From contig JAITWW010000077.1 in assembly GCA_031285085.1 (NCBI GenBank), forward strand, positions 1-15,008: DNA of 15,008 nucleotides. The letters run 5' to 3'. The position numbers and the translations under genes were made by a program. This DNA is from Candidatus Methanofilum arcanum (GTDB taxonomy: Archaea; Halobacteriota; Methanomicrobia; Methanomicrobiales; Methanospirillaceae). The notes under the pieces are model-generated. The model was not told the DNA's origin and made no database searches. It saw only the letters and a list, made by a program, of their open reading frames with translations. This document shows, piece by piece, positions 1 through 7,649 of this stretch. The first letter of the stretch is position 1, and each line of letters starts with the position of its first letter.

Positions 1-1025
1 TTATCCTGTTTTTTCCTCATGTAGTTTTCCATAAGGTATTGTCTCCGCTCATTATCATAGAAAATATACAGCTTACACCCGCTGAACTTTTCTTGCTCAA
101 CTTCAGTGAAATATATGATACGTTTGTGGTAGGAAAAATTGTTGTTCAAAACCTTTTCATATGCAGAGAATTTTTTGATTTCATGTGAGACCAGTTTCGT
201 GTTCTTCTGTAAGGGTATAATAAAATCCATTCCATTGAGTAGGGCAATATTCTTTGCAGAGAAGAACCCCTTATCAAGTATGACCGTACATCCTACACCA
301 CCAATTTCATCAAGCGCTGCCTCAAAGGCCGCTTTGTCAGATGCACTGCCTGGTGCTATCAAAAAGTAAATCGGCATCCGACTTTCTCTATTGTATGCAT
401 ATAGCATACGAATTTGTGATTTCCCAATGTTTCCAGGAGAATATCCTTTCTCACAAAAAGGGTTTAACCGAGCTCCACTGATAAAACTTGTTCCATCAAA
501 TATGATGCCACCATCGCCGCAGTGAGCATATTCCCTCATGAATTTTATCATGCCACTTCTTTGCAGCGCTAAGTTGCTAAGAAAATGGGGAACTGTATTC
601 TTGCTGAGATGAACTTTTGGCAAGATTACAGATATCGCAGACTTTGTATACGCTATATCCAGATCTTTCGATGATAAGTTTCCCAACATCTTCAATATTG
701 CCATAGTATAGATACGTATGAAATCTGATGGAAAGCATTCCCTGAGTTTATCGAATATGTCCTGGCTTGCGGCCATCGAAATCCGTGTTGCACCGTACTC
801 TTTAGTGGTGAGTTCCATTAGCCCGGCTTCTTTTTTGTTCGGTACAAAACCGATCCCTTCATAAATTTGGCCAATACAACCGAGGGATTTGCTTTTTGAT
901 TTGTGTGCCACCTTGTCATAGTAACCCTTTACCCTGTACACGTAATAATGCCCATTTTTATGACGGATTTCAGTCCCTTTTGGCTTATGACATTTAATGG
1001 AGTCAGGGATCAGAGAAACCACCAT
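1..1025 (-). CDS. IS4-superfamily (IS1634-like) transposase, partial at left edge
   Basis: The minus strand is open from an ATG at 1023-1025 to the window edge, giving 341 codons without a stop; the C-terminus lies outside. The product resembles DDE transposases of the IS4 superfamily, most like IS1634. It has an N-terminal region with a short basic stretch (KSKSK), a first catalytic-type Asp in IIFDGTSF (about residue 178), a GYSPGNIGKSQIRM block corresponding to the usual GxSkDxRpDlkQ region, a P-I-Y-F-x-I-A-P-G-S-x-S-D segment, and a second Asp in VILDKGFF (about residue 248). The Glu of the triad would be beyond the edge. No frameshift or internal stop is seen, so the visible part looks intact and the element may be recent. 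No clear ribosome binding site precedes the ATG. Family assignment below IS4 level is tentative. Confidence 0.85.
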   Translation of the reverse strand, partial: MVVSLIPDSIKCHKPKGTEIRHKNGHYYVYRVKGYYDKVAHKSKSKSLGCIGQIYEGIGFVPNKKEAGLMELTTKEYGATRISMAASQDIFDKLRECFPSDFIRIYTMAILKMLGNLSSKDLDIAYTKSAISVILPKVHLSKNTVPHFLSNLALQRSGMIKFMREYAHCGDGGIIFDGTSFISGARLNPFCEKGYSPGNIGKSQIRMLYAYNRESRMPIYFLIAPGSASDKAAFEAALDEIGGVGCTVILDKGFFSAKNIALLNGMDFIIPLQKNTKLVSHEIKKFSAYEKVLNNNFSYHKRIIYFTEVEQEKFSGCKLYIFYDNERRQYLMENYMRKKQD

Positions 1026-1048
1026 CTATAGTACGATTGAAGAGAAAG

Positions 1049-1345
1049 TCTATACCACCCTATACCATACTGAATGAAGAAGTTAAACCACCTTTTTTGA
1101 TACCGATTTGTCATTTTTCCTTAGTATTAGTTATGCAACTTCTTTATATAAAACAAATTGGCACATTTTACCGGGGTTTAGCATTATTTGATACCAAATC
1201 TATACCATACTTTTTGGGATCTCATTTTTACTAAAATAAACTCCCAAAAGGTGTGGTATAGATTTTGGCTCATGAAATAACATCGATCTTTTTGCTTTCC
1301 ACAGTGCAAATGGAGCTAGATATCTATACTACACTATACCATGCT
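1049..1345. repeat. Cluster of TATACCA motifs next to the transposase gene
   Basis: Five exact TATACCA heptamers occur in about 300 bp: four on the plus strand (1051, 1061, 1201, 1335) and one on the minus strand (1254-1260). Two blocks, 1049-1071 and 1323-1345, are direct repeats matching at 20 of 23 positions. In both, two TACCA/TACTA cores are 10 bp apart (1053/1063 and 1327/1337). A third pair at 1192/1203 is 11 bp apart. This near-helical spacing suggests protein binding to one face of the DNA. The block nearest the transposase start could be the end of the insertion sequence. The others could be ends of related elements or accessory transposase sites. Confidence 0.6.
1190..1271. repeat. 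30-bp imperfect inverted repeat, 22-bp spacer
   Basis: The arms at 1190-1219 and 1242-1271 are inverted copies matching at 25 of 30 positions, separated by an AT-rich 22-nt spacer. Both arms contain the TATACCA/TGGTATA core and end inward with TTTTGGGA/TCCCAAAA. The size resembles two insertion-sequence ends facing each other, or a very small non-autonomous element. Transcribed, it would form a long hairpin. Confidence 0.65.
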
Positions 1346-1790
1346 AACTAAGGGGGCTAAAACCCAATTTTTCACGAGCAGTTTTCATCCATTTTGCTAA
1401 ATGTATCTTGAATTTGCTGAAAAGTATTTATTCATCATTATTAATCTTCGCAATAATTATAACTCATTTCGTTTTTTCGTATTTAGCCACCTTTTCCATC
1501 AACTATATACACATTATTTGGGATTTTATTTTAAATAATAGAGCATAATAATGTTGAATTTAGCTTTGTGTCGGATAATGAGAAAATTGGCGAGAGATTA
1601 AGCACATTTATCATATGTGTCATTTTTTGAAGATGCTCTAATCAGCCACAATTATCTGAAGAATTACAAATGGACGATTGATTTTGATTCGATGAAAATG
1701 ATATTTAGCGAGTAAAAAGCATGAAGGATTACAAATATCCGCTTATCCTCCACTTTTTTTAAAGATTAGTTCCTGGGATGTTTAAACCAC
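1346..1790. other. AT-rich gene-free region downstream of mutS
   Basis: No ORF longer than a few dozen codons and no tRNA-like fold is visible here. The stretch is strongly AT-rich compared with the flanking mutS gene and has scattered stops in all frames. It may be intergenic decay around the adjacent insertion sequence. I see no convincing T-rich terminator for mutS close behind its stop codon. Confidence 0.5.
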
Positions 1791-4523
1791 TCATCCCCGT
1801 CGTACCTGATGACACAGATCTGAGAGAATCGTCAAGGCATCTATTGGTCGAAGCGTATCTGGATCTATCTCCTTCAATCGTGAAAGCACAGCCTCCTCCT
1901 CTTTGGCATGTGCTGTTCTTGGTTCATCAACAAGCACCATCTGCGTATACTGCTTCACCCCCACAGCCTCATTCCCACTTAGAACCTGCTGTAAAACCTC
2001 CGTTGCCCGATCACAGACCTTCTTTGGAACACCCGCAAGAACCGCCACATGAACACCATAACTCCGATCTGTTGCACCAGGAATGAGACGACGCAAAAAT
2101 ATCACATCAGAGCCGGTATCCTTCACCGCGAAATGCCAGTTTGAAACCCGCCGAAGCTCAGACTCAATACCAATAATTTCGTGGAAATGTGTTGCAAACA
2201 GTGTCTTTGGACCAGTAGATCGCTTTCCATGCAGAAACTCAAGCACTGCCTTTGCAATACTATACCCATCAAGTGTACTGGTTCCTCTCCCGATCTCATC
2301 AAGAATAATAAGACTCCTATCACTTACCGAATGCAAAATTGATGCTAATTCCCGCATCTCAACCATAAACGTACTCTGCCCAGAAGCCAGATCATCAAAA
2401 GCACCAACACGTGTGCATATCCTATCAACAACACCTATTCGTGCATAGTCACACGCAACAAAACACCCCGCCTGTGCCATAATCACTGCATGACAGACAC
2501 TTCGCATATATGTCGACTTTCCAGCCATATTTGCGCCGGTAATAATACATATCTGATTTCCACCATGCTGCATCTCGCAGTCATTTGGCACAAATGATCT
2601 GTCTCCAAGCATCTGCTCAACCACCGCGTGTCGCACCGAACGAAGCAACAGATCTCCATCATCAGTCAAAACCGGACGAACATATCGAAACTTATGTGCT
2701 GCCTCTGCAAATGAGATAAAGACATCGAGTATCGCAATACCCCTTGATATCTCTTGAATTTTTGAGATATACATCCGAAGCTGAGTGACTAGAGAAGCAT
2801 ACAACTCCTGCTCAAGAGCCGAGTGCCTCTCATCAGCAGTTGCAACCTCTGCTGCAAGCTCTCGAAGCCGCTTGGTTGTATACCGCTCTGCATTTGCCAT
2901 CGTTTGACGCCGTTCATACTCCTCTGGAACAGATGAAGCCTGCGTGCGTGGAATCTCAATGAAATAACCAAAAACACCATTATACTTCACCTTAAGTGAC
3001 TTAATCCCGGTACGATCCCGTTCTTCTCGCTCCAGATCAGAGATCCACTGCCTTCCATGTATCAAAACATCATGGATATGATCCAACTCATCATGATATC
3101 CCTCTCGTATCATCCCTCCTTTTCTGGCAAGTGCAGGTGGATCATCGACAATTGCATGAGAGATCAGGGCAACTGCATCCTCTGGCACCTGAATCAAATG
3201 ACATGCCAAGTGAAGCGCAGGTGAAAGATCAATGGCAGCCAAAGATAATGCCTGTACCCGCTGTGCAGTAACCAAAGCATTCTTCAGTGTTACCAGATCC
3301 CGTGGGCTGACATTCCCATAGCTAATTCTTCCTGCAATTCGCTCAATATCTGGATATCTTGACAACAAGGCTTGCATCTCAAGGCGGACTGCCGTATTCT
3401 CATACATCCAGGAAACTGCGTCCAGTCGCTCCTCTATCTTTGCCACATGAGCAAGAGGAACTGTTATCCACCTGCGAATCAGACGCTTTCCCATCGGGGT
3501 TTTCGTCAGATCAATCGTCTCAACAAGTGTCCCCGTCTCTGTTCGCTCTGAGATACTCTTTATAATCTCAAGGTTTCGAAGTGCGATACTGTCAAGCACC
3601 ATATGATCTGGGGGAACACGCATCACTGGGTGCACATGGCCCAGATCATGAAACTGTGTCTTTCTTGCATAGTTGAGGGCAGCTCCTGCAGCTCGAACTC
3701 CAGGGACACCACGACCTCCAAATGATGCAAGCGTGTCATGAAAATCAGTGCCATGATCTGCTGCTTGCTTCGTCAAAAGATCAACGGCAGCCCCGTAGGA
3801 GAAGAGATCAGGATCACAAGGAGTTATCACAATACCATTCATTGACAAAGCAGCATGTAACTCGTGGGTATCGTTATTTGAAACAATACACTCAACCGGA
3901 GAAAATGCTGAGATCTCTCCAAGAATGGCATGGTACAAAAACTCTCGTGAATCTTTCTCTTTCTTTTGTAACACCTCAGGGGTCTCAATGCTTGTTGCAT
4001 AAAACTCACCAGTTGAGATATCAAGAAAGGAAAGCCCAATACTTTTTTGCTTTCTTTCCCCTCGTCCCGTCTTTTTTCCACCCTCTTCCTCATCTGTGTG
4101 TTCACACAGAGCCATTAAAAAACGAGAATGATCTGAGGAAAGGAGATTTGCGTCAATCACCGTTCCTGGTGTAATGACACGAACAACATCTCGCTTCACC
4201 ACACCCTTTGCCTTTTTTGGATCTTCTATCTGCTCACAGATTGCAACCTTGTACCCTTTTTGGATCATTCGGCCAAGGTAGCTCTCAACTGCATGATATG
4301 GCACACCTGCAAGGGGAATTGCTTCTCCATCTCCCATTTTTCCTCGGGAAGTCAAGGTTATCTCAAGCTCACGGGCACAGATCTCAGCATCCTCACAAAA
4401 TGTCTCATAGAAATCTCCCATTCGAAAGAAAATGATACAATCTGGATACTGCTCCTTTGCAGCATAATATTGCTGCATCGCAGGGGTTACTTTTCCATGC
4501 TCATGATCCTTGGTATCTGTCAT
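1791..4523 (-). CDS. mutS: DNA mismatch repair protein MutS
   Basis: This is MutS, which recognises mismatches and small loops and, with ATP, recruits MutL. The 910-residue product has every expected landmark. The N-terminal mismatch-reading Phe-x-Glu lies in GDFYE (F38, E40), after a TPAMQQYYAAKEQYPD start block. Connector, core and clamp regions follow. The Walker A loop GANMAGKST is at about residues 661-669, Walker B with DEIGRGTST at about 738-748, and ATHFHE shortly after. The frame stays open upstream to 4748 but that part overlaps the preceding gene and has no MutS character, so I place the start at the ATG at 4521-4523. No clear ribosome binding site precedes it. The upstream gene ends 56 bp away on the same strand. 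No mutL is in the window; the side where it might lie is occupied by an insertion sequence. MutS1 is patchy in archaea and in methanogens is usually thought to be of bacterial origin. Confidence 0.96.
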   Translation of the reverse strand: MTDTKDHEHGKVTPAMQQYYAAKEQYPDCIIFFRMGDFYETFCEDAEICARELEITLTSRGKMGDGEAIPLAGVPYHAVESYLGRMIQKGYKVAICEQIEDPKKAKGVVKRDVVRVITPGTVIDANLLSSDHSRFLMALCEHTDEEEGGKKTGRGERKQKSIGLSFLDISTGEFYATSIETPEVLQKKEKDSREFLYHAILGEISAFSPVECIVSNNDTHELHAALSMNGIVITPCDPDLFSYGAAVDLLTKQAADHGTDFHDTLASFGGRGVPGVRAAGAALNYARKTQFHDLGHVHPVMRVPPDHMVLDSIALRNLEIIKSISERTETGTLVETIDLTKTPMGKRLIRRWITVPLAHVAKIEERLDAVSWMYENTAVRLEMQALLSRYPDIERIAGRISYGNVSPRDLVTLKNALVTAQRVQALSLAAIDLSPALHLACHLIQVPEDAVALISHAIVDDPPALARKGGMIREGYHDELDHIHDVLIHGRQWISDLEREERDRTGIKSLKVKYNGVFGYFIEIPRTQASSVPEEYERRQTMANAERYTTKRLRELAAEVATADERHSALEQELYASLVTQLRMYISKIQEISRGIAILDVFISFAEAAHKFRYVRPVLTDDGDLLLRSVRHAVVEQMLGDRSFVPNDCEMQHGGNQICIITGANMAGKSTYMRSVCHAVIMAQAGCFVACDYARIGVVDRICTRVGAFDDLASGQSTFMVEMRELASILHSVSDRSLIILDEIGRGTSTLDGYSIAKAVLEFLHGKRSTGPKTLFATHFHEIIGIESELRRVSNWHFAVKDTGSDVIFLRRLIPGATDRSYGVHVAVLAGVPKKVCDRATEVLQQVLSGNEAVGVKQYTQMVLVDEPRTAHAKEEEAVLSRLKEIDPDTLRPIDALTILSDLCHQVRRG

Positions 4524-4561
4524 AGCTTGTAGGTGAGAACAGTTTTCATTTACGAACCAAC

Positions 4562-4583
4562 CAGGCCTAGGTTTCAGGCCTAG
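4562..4583. repeat. Duplicated CAGGCCTAG between mmp8 and mutS
   Basis: Two direct copies of CAGGCCTAG (4562-4570 and 4575-4583) are separated by 4 nt. Because AGGCCT is its own reverse complement, the pair can also fold into a GC-rich hairpin in RNA. The second copy overlaps the TAG stop of the upstream gene. No T-run follows on the minus strand, so a role in processing or binding is as likely as termination. Confidence 0.5.
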
Positions 4584-5509
4584 ATAAGTGGTCTTGGGCC
4601 CCCATCCTGTACCGGCAAGTTCGCACCGGTTACAACTAATGGACGAGAGATATCTAAAAGACGTCTGACAAGCATCTCTTTTCCTTTTTTCGTCAATGCA
4701 AAGACAGGGATCCCAGTTCCTGCCTGCATAATTGCCTTTGGCCCACATATCTCACGAACAATACGTGAGGCACATGCTGTCATAAGATCAACCTCTGCTG
4801 CAAGTGCTTCTGTTTCTGTATGAGATAATCCAGTTGAATGCACTCCAATAATCACGGCATCAGGACAGATTTTTTTGATCTCAGCCACATCATCCATTGA
4901 GACAACTGTTACCGCTGGCCTTGTAAATCCGATCTTTTGCGCAAGGAAAGCACCCTCTGCTGCATTCATTCTGGCAGTATCTGGGTCAAGCACATACCCT
5001 CCACCAGCAATGATACGCTCAATTACTGATGCATATGGAACGGTCTTAACCAGCCCGGACATCCTTCCTCCAATACCTTGCACCATACGGGGATCTGTGA
5101 CGACAACCGTGCCTGCTCCATCACAAGCAATAACTGCGGCATCGACGAGAGACTCTTTCTCTGTTCCAAGAGATGATGATATAATCTCTGTTGCTCCAAA
5201 TCCAACAAATGCATCATCAGAGTAGAGATCTCGATCTGGTGTGCACATCCCAAATGCAGCAATTCGCATCTCGATATTTTTTGCAACTGCATCTGGGCGG
5301 ATCTCTTCAACAGGCACAGCAAATCGTTTCGCAAGTGGGCAGTCCTGGATCATGCCCTCACCGACCTCTACGATTTTTCCATCTCTGACAACGATTCTGC
5401 ACTTCCCTATAGCTTCAATAATATGTTCATCAATCATGTGTTCATCAACCAACTCATTGCTATCTGCATAGCTATGAGAACTCATTTCGAAATTATCTTT
5501 CTTTGTCAT
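4580..5509 (-). CDS. Methanogenesis marker protein 8 (DUF2099)
   Basis: The product (309 aa from the chosen start) matches my recollection of the methanogenesis marker 8 family, found in methanogens and related methane-cycling archaea and of unknown biochemical role. The recognisable opening is DEHIIEAIGKCRIVVRDGKI, followed by EVGEG and QDCPLAKRF, then FGMCTPDRDLYSDDAFVGFG, a glycine-rich GIGGRMSGLVKT segment, IIGVHSTGLS and VREICGPKAIMQAGTGIPV. Several cysteines (in GKCR, DCPL, MCTP, ACDG, ICPD, ACASR, EICG) could bind metal or be redox-active, but this is inference. Start choice is uncertain. The frame opens at 5563; I chose the ATG at 5507-5509, preceded by a purine-rich GAAAGAGAG. The ATG at 5435-5437, immediately before DEHII, would give a family-like N-terminus. 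It lies upstream of mutS on the same strand, 56 bp apart, so co-transcription is possible. Confidence 0.88.
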   Translation of the reverse strand: MTKKDNFEMSSHSYADSNELVDEHMIDEHIIEAIGKCRIVVRDGKIVEVGEGMIQDCPLAKRFAVPVEEIRPDAVAKNIEMRIAAFGMCTPDRDLYSDDAFVGFGATEIISSSLGTEKESLVDAAVIACDGAGTVVVTDPRMVQGIGGRMSGLVKTVPYASVIERIIAGGGYVLDPDTARMNAAEGAFLAQKIGFTRPAVTVVSMDDVAEIKKICPDAVIIGVHSTGLSHTETEALAAEVDLMTACASRIVREICGPKAIMQAGTGIPVFALTKKGKEMLVRRLLDISRPLVVTGANLPVQDGGPRPLI

Positions 5510-5552
5510 TTTTCTCTCTTTCAAAAAAGTTTTGTTATTGTTTCTGTTCGGG

Positions 5553-5575
5553 CTTATACACACATATACGAAGCT
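5553..5575 (-). promoter_or_regulatory. Possible TATA box for the methanogenesis marker 8 gene
   Basis: On the minus strand a TATA-rich segment (GTATATGTGTGTATAAG) lies about 45-65 nt before the chosen ATG. That would place transcription start about 20 nt before the gene. The gap to the upstream PKD gene is 101 nt, enough for a separate promoter. This is judged by eye only. Confidence 0.3.
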
Positions 5576-5610
5576 ACGCAGCTGAAATCTGTGGGAAGGA
5601 TCTTTTGATC

Positions 5611-7146
5611 TTATAAATGAGGATGAGATTCTGCAACCTGATATGAGATAATACCACCCTGGTAGTTCATAGCACTTGCAGATTTCTTATAACTCATCTT
5701 CCCTGCATAATCTGGTCCAAGACCAGACAAGGCCATCTGTGGAGTTGTTTGATATCTAATCTGCTTTGAATCGAGGAAGAACTTTGTATACGTGTCACCC
5801 CCTGGAATGCGAAGAGCAAGTGTAGATCGGTAACTGTCAAATCTTCCAACTTGCACGCTGTTTATTGGTCCTCGTGCAATGACCTCATTATTGACAAGCA
5901 ATGTCACATCTGCAAATTTGAACTCATGGAGTCCATTATTTACAATATATATCTGCCCGTCTTGCATTCCATTATGTACCGTGAGCTGCACCAGATCGCC
6001 AAGATGAAAGGAAACAATCTTGCCACCTATCTTTATCGTGCTTGGCTCTTTTAATACGCGAAATGTAATAGAGCCATCATCAGCGAGATACCCAGTTGTA
6101 CTCTCTGATATGAAGACATCATAGCTTGTCAGCGGTTGAATTGTTACATACTCATACTTCATCTCTTTGCTTGTTCCGTATGCATTTGTTACCATAAGGC
6201 TGACAGTATAGACTCCTGGACTCTGATATATGTGGACTGGGTTCTTTTCAGCTGAGCTTGAGCCATCTCCAAAGCTCCATTCCCAGTTCTTTGGTGAACC
6301 AAGTGAAAGGTCTGTGAAGAGAACTGTTAGTGGAGCGTATCCTCCTATTTGATCAGCAAAGAACTCTGCAACTGGTGGAGATCCAATGGTAATAAATCCT
6401 TCCACTTCTTTGTAATCGCTGTGATAGGCATTTGATGCCCGCAGGCTTACATCATATCTTCCTGGTACAAAATATGTGTGAATTGGATTTTTCATTTCAG
6501 ATGTTGATCCATCTCCGAAGTTCCAGAGGTACTCAGAAGGAGCACCCCGTGAGACATCCCAGAACTGTACTGTCAGTGGTGGGTCACCAACATGAACATC
6601 TGCGATGAAATCGGTAAGTACCGGAACAAGTGGATTTAGATCTTCTTCTATCATGTTTACGAGTACTGGTTCTGGCGTTTTTGAGATCTCTGCAAGTTCA
6701 ACAACTTGGAGTGGTTCTGGTTCTACTTTTTCAGGGGGTTCCAAAAAAATTCTATCTTGGAGCAGCATTTTTTTATCCCGTCCTGCAATTGTATATACCT
6801 CAACGGTCCGCGTCATATCCTCATGTGGGTACCAGATCTGAATCTCAGTGTCAGGTGACCATGGCCAGGTCGCACCATATAAAAAGTTCATCTCACGTAG
6901 GCTGATATCGGCATTATTAATCCTGATGACTGTATTCTCAGGAGTAAGTGAATCTCCTCCCTGATTTTTCAGGATAATATACTCTTTTTCTTCTCCTTCT
7001 GCTCTGATCTCAATCATTGCAGTAGGAATCTCCTCAGGTGCTGGCTCAAGTTGAATTAAGTAAATGCCAAGCAAAAAAAGGATCACCAAAGCAAAGGCCG
7101 CGATGATTAATGTTTGAGTCTGTGATAATACCCCGTCCCACTTCAT
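5611..7146 (-). CDS. Membrane-anchored PKD-repeat protein with pilin-like N-terminal region
   Basis: The 511-residue protein has one hydrophobic segment at about residues 13-33 (LIIAAFALVILFLLGIYLIQL) after a short N-terminus. Next comes a β-rich region at about 40-135 with a YIILKNQGGDSL motif and WSPDTEIQIW, which recalls the globular part of archaeal type IV pilins. A proline- and glutamate-rich linker follows, then two PKD domains at about 172-258 and 255-342, each with the diagnostic WNFGDGS/WSFGDGS signature and a GxYxVSLxxxNAY strand. The last 170 residues I do not recognise. The likely place is the cell surface, anchored by the N-terminal helix. I see no standard class III pilin cleavage motif, so assembly into a filament is doubtful. 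Tandem PKD proteins are common in Methanomicrobia envelopes. Confidence 0.85.
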   Translation of the reverse strand: MKWDGVLSQTQTLIIAAFALVILFLLGIYLIQLEPAPEEIPTAMIEIRAEGEEKEYIILKNQGGDSLTPENTVIRINNADISLREMNFLYGATWPWSPDTEIQIWYPHEDMTRTVEVYTIAGRDKKMLLQDRIFLEPPEKVEPEPLQVVELAEISKTPEPVLVNMIEEDLNPLVPVLTDFIADVHVGDPPLTVQFWDVSRGAPSEYLWNFGDGSTSEMKNPIHTYFVPGRYDVSLRASNAYHSDYKEVEGFITIGSPPVAEFFADQIGGYAPLTVLFTDLSLGSPKNWEWSFGDGSSSAEKNPVHIYQSPGVYTVSLMVTNAYGTSKEMKYEYVTIQPLTSYDVFISESTTGYLADDGSITFRVLKEPSTIKIGGKIVSFHLGDLVQLTVHNGMQDGQIYIVNNGLHEFKFADVTLLVNNEVIARGPINSVQVGRFDSYRSTLALRIPGGDTYTKFFLDSKQIRYQTTPQMALSGLGPDYAGKMSYKKSASAMNYQGGIISYQVAESHPHL

Positions 7147-7154
7147 GAATAAAG

Positions 7155-7159
7155 CCTCC
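7155..7159 (-). promoter_or_regulatory. Ribosome binding site GGAGG of the PKD gene
   Basis: A perfect GGAGG on the minus strand lies 8 nt before the ATG at 7144-7146, which fixes the start of the PKD protein. Confidence 0.8.
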
Positions 7160-7376
7160 GTATAGTCACGCCAGAGAAATGAACAGCTGAGATCATCTAT
7201 TATGGAATTAAATCAACAATGTGGCTGTACTTTTCTATGAAATGGCGATAATTAATAAATGTATGACGAGTTCATCTAAAAATATATCTATATGTATCTA
7301 GAGAACGTTTGAGACTGTCCTATAGCTCCATTTGCGCTTACATCTTGTTCTTTTCATCTCTATTGGGATAAGGTTG

Positions 7377-7409
7377 CATGTATGCTCCATGTATACTCCA
7401 TGTTCCATG
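7377..7409. repeat. Short repeat: four CATGT/CATGTAT units 11, 11 and 7 bp apart
   Basis: CATG occurs at 7377, 7388, 7399 and 7406. The first three units share the 11-bp pattern CATGTATRCTC. CATG is palindromic, so a dimeric protein could bind each unit. It may equally be a short slippage-derived tandem repeat. Confidence 0.45.
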
Positions 7410-7576
7410 TGTGCATCTGTTCTTTCGGTATTTGTGTCTTGCATTCTTCTTTGAGATGTGGGTTCATGAGATTCTTTCTTTTTTGCAAAAGTGATGAGCT
7501 GTGCAACAGAGCAGGTAATGGGGATACTTTTGGCTATTGTAATATATGTTTTACAACTCATATAAATTTTTTACAT

Positions 7577-7590
7577 TATATTTATATTAT
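7577..7590 (+). promoter_or_regulatory. Probable TATA box of the DUF47-pit operon
   Basis: A TATATTTATATTAT-type segment lies in a nearly pure AT stretch about 60-70 nt before the GTG start. It fits the archaeal TTTATATA consensus and would give a leader of roughly 35-45 nt. Several overlapping registers are possible. Confidence 0.4.
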
Positions 7591-7649
7591 ATATTATTGT
7601 TTTTTAAGAAGATTTATGCAGAGACATGCTAACATAAGTGTGGTGAACT

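Larger units (their letters stand above)
7147..7649. other. 503-bp intergenic region between divergent genes
   Basis: No supported gene lies here. Both strands carry ORFs of about 90 codons (7298-7561 minus, 7382-7660 plus), but they overlap each other, have low-complexity composition, lack ribosome binding sites and resemble no family I know. The right end is very AT-rich and probably holds the promoter of the phosphate operon. The left end carries the ribosome binding site of the PKD gene. In the middle are short spaced CATG repeats, listed separately. Confidence 0.6.

Noticed and set aside
1037..1234. 65-codon plus-strand ORF near the transposase
   Set aside because: It is built mainly from the TATACCA repeats and AT-rich DNA, with no recognisable domain.
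1346..1790. CRISPR array or RNA gene in the AT-rich gap
   Set aside because: No regularly spaced repeats of CRISPR length and no tRNA-like cloverleaf could be seen.
1778..2086. 102-codon plus-strand ORF antisense to mutS
   Set aside because: His/Pro-rich shadow frame of the C-terminal mutS coding region.
3722..4174. 150-codon plus-strand ORF antisense to mutS
   Set aside because: It lies fully within the well-supported mutS gene in the opposite sense and has low-complexity composition.
4524..4748. 75-residue N-terminal extension of the MutS frame
   Set aside because: It overlaps the end of the methanogenesis marker gene on the same strand and shows no MutS similarity; the family-like N-terminus begins at 4523.
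7298..7561. 87-codon minus-strand ORF in the large intergenic region
   Set aside because: It has no ribosome binding site, an odd composition, partly encodes the CATG repeat and overlaps an equally long plus-strand ORF.
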